A stretch of DNA of 11,989 nt from the NCBI GenBank assembly GCA_002393195.1, contig DGIK01000187.1, positions 1 through 11,989 of the forward strand, written 5' to 3'. The notes beneath the pieces were generated by a model. That model did not search any database. It had not been told where the DNA came from and worked only from the letters and a program-made list of their open reading frames with translations. The translations under genes and the position numbers were made by a program. Source of the DNA: Bacteroidales bacterium UBA3824. GTDB taxonomy: Bacteria > Bacteroidota > Bacteroidia > Bacteroidales > UBA3824. Positions 7,137-11,989 of this stretch are shown here, piece by piece. The stretch's first letter is position 1. The number at the start of each line of letters is the position of its first letter.

Positions 7137-7200
7137 TTTTTTTTCCACGGAAAACACGGAGAGCACTGAATCCTTCCGTACATTCCGTGGTTAAAAAAAA
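7137..7200. repeat. Compound palindrome between pyrG and yidC
   Basis: CCACGGAA (7145-7152) pairs with TTCCGTGG (7183-7190). Inside, ACGGA (7156-7160) pairs with TCCGT (7175-7179). Outside, T8 (7137-7144) can pair with A8 (7193-7200) across a small TT mismatch. On either strand the hairpin is followed by A, not T, so it is not a standard intrinsic terminator. The CCACGGAA...ACGGA wording resembles short dispersed palindromic repeats of bacterial intergenic regions. It may act as an mRNA stability element between pyrG and yidC. Confidence 0.5.
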
Positions 7201-7202
7201 CG

Positions 7203-8816
<1,614 letters not shown>

Positions 8817-8834
8817 TCAAACATTTGGAGTCTG

Positions 8835-10937
8835 TTAGTTTTTCTTGTCGCTTTTTGCGGCAGCCTCGTTGATGGCCTTGCCGATGTTGGTGATGAGCGA
8901 CTGCAACGAATTGGCTTCTTCCTTCTGCTTCTCCATTTTTTTGCGGAAACTCTCTATCATAGCGTCGGCGTTCTTTGATTTGGCGAAGAATCCGAGGTTG
9001 TTTTCTGATAGAGCAATCTGCTGACGGAGAGTGTCGAGGCGGCTTTTGAGCCTGTCGCGCTCGTTGCGGAGTTTGTCCAACGCCTGGGGATTGGTCTGTG
9101 CCGCCTCTATCAGGTGCTTCATCTTGATTTCGTTGCGCTTGGCCTCGTCGATGTTGATTTTTGCAAACTGCATATCGATTGCCTTGCGGAAACGGTCGTA
9201 GAGCGCGTCCTTCTTGCTGATTGGCACGAGTCCTATCTCAGACCAGCGTTTCTGCATCTCTTTGAGTGCGGCGATGTTTTTCTCGTCGCTGTCGGCGGAT
9301 TGGAAGTTTTCTACCTCGGCGATGAGTTGCTCTTTGAGACGGAGGTTTTCTTCCTGCTCCTTGTCGATGCTGTCGAAGTGTTTCTTCTTGTTGTCGAAGA
9401 AGGTGTTGCAGGCTGCGCGGAATCTCTGCCAAACCTCCTCGGAGTGTTTGCGCGGTACGGGGCCGATGGTCTTCCACTTCAATTGGAGGCGTTTGAGGAT
9501 GTCGGTGGTCTTCTTCCAGTCGGTGGAGTCCTTCAATCCTTCTGCCTGTACGCAGAGGTCTTCTTTGAGTTGGAGGTTGTTTTCTTCCTCCTCCTTGTTT
9601 TGGGTGTAATACTCGCGTTTTTTCTCGAAGAACTTGTCGCAGGCACTGCGGAAACGCTCATATACGGCGTTGTTGTGTTTTTTGGGCGCAAATCCAATCA
9701 TCTTCCAGAATTGTTGGAGGCTGAGGATTTCCTTGTTTTGGGCGTCCCATTCGGCGCGTGAGTGGTAGTCCTTGGCGATGATTTCTTCGGCTTTTTCGCA
9801 GAGGATGGTCTTGGCGCGGAAGTTGTTTTCCTGCTCCTTCTTCAAGTTGGCGTAGTAGTCTTGATGCTTCTTGTTGATGGTGTAGGTAGCCTTCTTGAAG
9901 CGTTCCCAGATTTCTTCCTTTTGGGGTGCAACTACGGGGCCTATCTCGCGCCACTGCTCGTGAAGTTTTTGGAGTTCGTTGAACGCCTTCACCACTTTTG
10001 GTTCGAGGAGGAGTTCCTCGGCGCGTTCGCAGAGTTTTATCTTCTGCTCGGTGTTCTTTTTGAGGTCGAGGTCGCGGAGTTCGCGGTTGATTTTCACGAT
10101 GTCGTAGAACCTCTCCACCTGGTAGTTGTAGGATTCCCAGAGTTGTTTGGCGTCAGCCTGAGGCACGATGCCAATTTCTCGCCACTGCTTTTGGAGGTTT
10201 TTAAACTCGTCAAAAGTCTGGTTGATGTTGTCCTGAGTGTTGATCAGGTTTTCTATTTTGGAGACGATTTCCTGTTTGAGTTTCAGGTTGTTGAGTTTCT
10301 CCTGTTCGAGTTGTTCGTTATATTTGTTTCGCTTGTCGCGGTATTGGTCGAATAGAGCCTTGAATTTGTCTTCCAAGGGGTCTGGTGTGGCGCGGAAGTC
10401 TTTTGGCTCGTAGCCGTTTTCGATGAATTTTTCGCGCTGCTGTTCCACATCGGCGTTTATCTGCTTGTAAAACAACGTCTTGATGTAATCGACATACGAT
10501 TTGCACTTGTGCACGTCGTCGCGGTTTACGATTTTTTCCAACGCCTCGATAAGGCCTTCTTTTGAAAGTTCGGCGTAGTTGATTGTGTCCAAGTCTTCCA
10601 CGGGTTCGGCGGCTTCTTCCTCCTCTTGGTTGTTGGCGGGAGAGTCGGCGGTCAAGATGTCGGCGTTGTCGGTGTCCACGGGCTGCTCGGCGGCGGTGGA
10701 TGGTTCGTCGATGGGTTGCGGTTTTTCCGACGGGGTGGGGGCGGATGCTTCCTTCTGCACCTCGTCGATGATTTGCGTAAAAGACTCCTCCTTACGGGCT
10801 TGGAGTCGTTGCAAGAGAAGTTCGGCTGCGCTCAGTTTGGGCGTGTCGTTCTCAGGAGTCGCTTCGGGGGTGTTGACGTTCGCATTATCGGGAGCCTGCT
10901 CCTGATTTTGGGTAGAGATTGGGTCTTGTGTTTCCAT
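8835..10937 (-). CDS. DUF349 repeat protein (five repeats, coiled coil)
   Basis: A 700-residue, highly charged, soluble and largely helical protein. Residues 1 to about 118 are acidic and low-complexity (Glu/Asp/Pro/Ala-rich), probably disordered. Five DUF349 repeats follow, each marked by an aromatic W-x-x-I-G core: WREIGIVP (252), WREIGPVV (329), WKMIGFAP (411), WKTIGPVP (488) and WSEIGLVP (565). Their spacing is 77, 82, 77 and 77 residues. Most are followed about 12-15 residues later by an E/Y-R-F-R/K-x-A-type helix (WERFKKA, YERFRSA, WQRFRAA, YDRFRKA). The C-terminus (about 610-700) is a long coiled coil (DKLRNERDRLKSRLDTLRQQ). The molecular role of DUF349 proteins is not settled; the repeats form helical bundles, and a scaffold or nucleic-acid-associated role is only a suggestion. 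The ORF is intact and typical for Bacteroidota. It precedes pyrG by 30 nt, suggesting a shared transcript. A hairpin upstream (10984-11010) separates it from the SiaC gene. Confidence 0.9.
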   Translation of the reverse strand: METQDPISTQNQEQAPDNANVNTPEATPENDTPKLSAAELLLQRLQARKEESFTQIIDEVQKEASAPTPSEKPQPIDEPSTAAEQPVDTDNADILTADSPANNQEEEEAAEPVEDLDTINYAELSKEGLIEALEKIVNRDDVHKCKSYVDYIKTLFYKQINADVEQQREKFIENGYEPKDFRATPDPLEDKFKALFDQYRDKRNKYNEQLEQEKLNNLKLKQEIVSKIENLINTQDNINQTFDEFKNLQKQWREIGIVPQADAKQLWESYNYQVERFYDIVKINRELRDLDLKKNTEQKIKLCERAEELLLEPKVVKAFNELQKLHEQWREIGPVVAPQKEEIWERFKKATYTINKKHQDYYANLKKEQENNFRAKTILCEKAEEIIAKDYHSRAEWDAQNKEILSLQQFWKMIGFAPKKHNNAVYERFRSACDKFFEKKREYYTQNKEEEENNLQLKEDLCVQAEGLKDSTDWKKTTDILKRLQLKWKTIGPVPRKHSEEVWQRFRAACNTFFDNKKKHFDSIDKEQEENLRLKEQLIAEVENFQSADSDEKNIAALKEMQKRWSEIGLVPISKKDALYDRFRKAIDMQFAKINIDEAKRNEIKMKHLIEAAQTNPQALDKLRNERDRLKSRLDTLRQQIALSENNLGFFAKSKNADAMIESFRKKMEKQKEEANSLQSLITNIGKAINEAAAKSDKKN

Positions 10938-10983
10938 AAAATAAGGAAATTTTTGCGTTAAACAATATTAATTATCAATCAAA

Positions 10984-11010
10984 ACAGCGCATCCACACCG
11001 AACGCGCTGT
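10984..11010 (-). terminator. Hairpin terminator of the siaC-like gene
   Basis: ACAGCGC (10984-10990) pairs perfectly with GCGCTGT (11004-11010) around a 13-nt loop. On the minus strand the stem is followed by TTTTGATTG, a short U tract. It lies 31 nt after the SiaC-like stop and before the DUF349 start, so it likely ends the SiaC transcript. A second small hairpin, CCGTTG-n5-CAACGG (11031-11047), overlaps the SiaC stop codon. The remaining 10938-10983 is AT-rich and probably carries the DUF349 promoter; the best -7-like word there, TAATATTG on the minus strand, has no clear -33 partner. Confidence 0.5.
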
Positions 11011-11040
11011 CCTTATATAATCTTTCTAATCCGTTGCCGT

Positions 11041-11421
11041 TCAACGGCTTTCGACAATGTCGAATGGAATGTTGACTACGCTTTTGAGTTCGATGCCACG
11101 GTCGCGCATCACCTCGTCGTTTTCGCGGTAATACCACGTTACGTGCATATTGGTGGTCTTGCCGTGCAGCTCCTCCGATGCTATGAGTATCTTCACGATT
11201 ATCCTCGCCGTGGAAGAATTGAAGTAGTCGAGGTTGAATTCTATGTCGGTATCAGGATTTGGGTCGCTGTAATACTGTACGAACCAATTCTGTACCGGGC
11301 TGAAAAATTTGATTACGTCCTCGGGCAACGACTTGCCTTCAAACCTGAACACGCCCCTGTCCTTGTCCAATTCTACACGCGGAGTGTCGCTTGTAGCCTC
11401 TATTATGATGGGTTCCAACAT
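11041..11421 (-). CDS. SiaC-family (DUF1987) regulatory phosphoprotein
   Basis: A 126-residue cytoplasmic protein of the DUF1987/SiaC family. It has the characteristic short core: PEDVIKFFSPVQNWF (33-47), the FNLDYFNSSTARII strand-helix junction (62-75), and MHVTWYYRENDEVMRDRG (92-109). SiaC of Pseudomonas is an anti-anti-sigma-like partner protein. It is phosphorylated on a Thr in an equivalent L-N-T-S-S motif by the kinase SiaB and dephosphorylated by the PP2C phosphatase SiaA. The homologous hydroxyl residues here are Ser69, Ser70 and Thr71 in YFNSSTAR; Ser69 aligns with the Pseudomonas phosphosite by eye. The target is unknown in this organism. No SiaA- or SiaB-like gene is visible within the window on either side, so its partners are elsewhere or different. 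It probably has its own promoter (11450-11477) and its own terminator downstream. Confidence 0.85.
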   Translation of the reverse strand: MLEPIIIEATSDTPRVELDKDRGVFRFEGKSLPEDVIKFFSPVQNWFVQYYSDPNPDTDIEFNLDYFNSSTARIIVKILIASEELHGKTTNMHVTWYYRENDEVMRDRGIELKSVVNIPFDIVESR

Positions 11422-11449
11422 TATCGCTTTTGTATTTCTTATTCGGGGT

Positions 11450-11477
11450 CAAAAGTAATAATAATTTTTGTAACAAA
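11450..11477 (-). promoter_or_regulatory. Possible promoter for the siaC-like gene
   Basis: On the minus strand TACTTTTG (complement of 11450-11457) is a perfect TAnnTTTG -7 element. TTTG (complement of 11474-11477) lies 16 nt upstream, a little short of the usual 18-20 nt. The transcript would begin near 11443, leaving about 20 nt before the ATG at 11421. An AT-rich inverted repeat (about 11460-11487, AATAATTTTT/AAAAATTATT arms) covers the -33 region and could be either a weak terminator of the upstream gene or a regulatory site. Confidence 0.45.
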
Positions 11478-11535
11478 AAAAATTATTTTGCGCTTAATTT
11501 TGCCCGTGTGTGTTTATTCTAATTGTTGTTAATTG

Positions 11536-11989
11536 CTAAAACCTCACCTCGCCGCTTGCCTTTACGGTCAGGGAGTAGTTGACACGCTCCATTGGTTCGC
11601 TGAGGGTGATGTCTATCTGCCGGATTGTGCCGTATAGTTTGTGGAGGCGGGCTGTGTCGCCGGCGAGGATGTGTCCGTAGAGGTGTTGGATTTCGTCTTT
11701 GAGGGCGGGGGCTATCACTTGCGAATCGTAAACCATTGGAAATCCGTCCTTTACGTAAAATTTTTGCAACCGCAGACGCAGGGTGTCGGTCTTGGATGGT
11801 TGGGTCATTTCGTGGGGGAAAAAGATATGCCTGTCGCCAATTGCTACATCCAAGAGCCTCAGCGTGATGGCACCGCCAGTGTATTGCTGTTCGCAGCGTC
11901 CCACAGCCTTGCCGTCAACGTCAAAAAACTTGACTGCCACCTGCGCCGAGCCGTCGGAGCGGGCGATTACTTTGAGCCTCATCGGTACG
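11536..11989 (-). CDS. Unrecognised protein, C-terminal part (cut by window edge)
   Basis: I do not recognise this protein. The frame stays open to the right edge of the window (residues V-P precede the Met at 11982), so the gene probably starts outside and that Met may be internal. About 150 residues are visible. They look beta-rich with alternating polar and hydrophobic strands (MRLKVIARSDGSAQVAVKFF; the end is NYSLTVKASGEVRF), a pattern seen in secreted or envelope-associated beta-sandwich domains, but no family motif stands out and no localisation signal is visible. It ends in TAG at 11536-11538, 114 nt before the SiaC-like start. Co-transcription with that gene is unlikely if the promoter at 11450-11477 is real. 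Its base composition matches the neighbouring core genes. Confidence 0.6.
   Translation of the reverse strand, partial: VPMRLKVIARSDGSAQVAVKFFDVDGKAVGRCEQQYTGGAITLRLLDVAIGDRHIFFPHEMTQPSKTDTLRLRLQKFYVKDGFPMVYDSQVIAPALKDEIQHLYGHILAGDTARLHKLYGTIRQIDITLSEPMERVNYSLTVKASGEVRF

Noticed and set aside
7137..7200. Reading the palindrome as a pyrG intrinsic terminator
   Set aside because: On the minus strand the stem is followed by A8, not T, so the key U tract is missing on the needed side.
9114..10355. Long + strand frames opposite the DUF349 gene (Leu/Val/Phe-rich)
   Set aside because: These are reverse readings of Lys/Glu-rich coiled-coil codons. The apparent membrane-like composition is an artefact.

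Overview
The window looks like a chromosomal segment of a Bacteroidota organism, most likely of the order Bacteroidales. The YidC has a long periplasmic domain and a Lys-rich tail of the Bacteroidota type. There is a multi-repeat DUF349 protein and a SiaC/DUF1987 protein. The clearest promoters fit the Bacteroides -33/-7 pattern (TTTG, about 19 nt, TAnnTTTG) rather than the E. coli one. The genus cannot be fixed from the sequence alone.

Layout. Bases 1-662 hold the C-terminal end of an FGGY-family sugar kinase (+ strand), closed by a hairpin terminator. Bases about 740-3421 are strikingly AT-rich and carry a tight two-gene operon (+): a protein with a HEPN-type R-x4-H motif (811-1635), followed 4 nt later by a DUF262 (GmrS-like, DGQQR) protein (1640-3421). 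A good Bacteroidales-type promoter precedes it. A small unknown gene (3496-3774, +) follows. Bases 3931-4947 (-) encode a short-chain dehydrogenase/NAD(P)-dependent epimerase-like protein, convergent with the preceding genes. From there to the right end everything is on the minus strand and reads right to left: an unrecognised partial gene (11536-11989), a SiaC/DUF1987 gene (11041-11421), a five-repeat DUF349 coiled-coil protein (8835-10937), pyrG (7203-8804) and yidC (5091-7013). A perfect 20-bp stem terminator lies just after yidC.

How the genes fit together. DUF349, pyrG and yidC form a housekeeping block (CTP synthesis and membrane-protein insertion) and look partly co-transcribed. The 30-nt gap between DUF349 and pyrG supports this. 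SiaC-family proteins are phosphoprotein switches, and this one has no visible kinase or phosphatase partner. The left part is different in character: the AT-rich HEPN + DUF262 pair has the look of a horizontally acquired defence or toxin-like cassette set between ordinary metabolic genes. The DUF262 protein lacks a recognisable DUF1524 HNH nuclease tail, which makes the HEPN protein the natural candidate effector. This is the most interesting element of the window, but its function is inferred, not shown.

No rRNA, tRNA, CRISPR array, IS element or transposase was seen. All gene-free stretches are shorter than 300 bases, and their contents are listed as terminators, promoters or palindromes where any could be supported.
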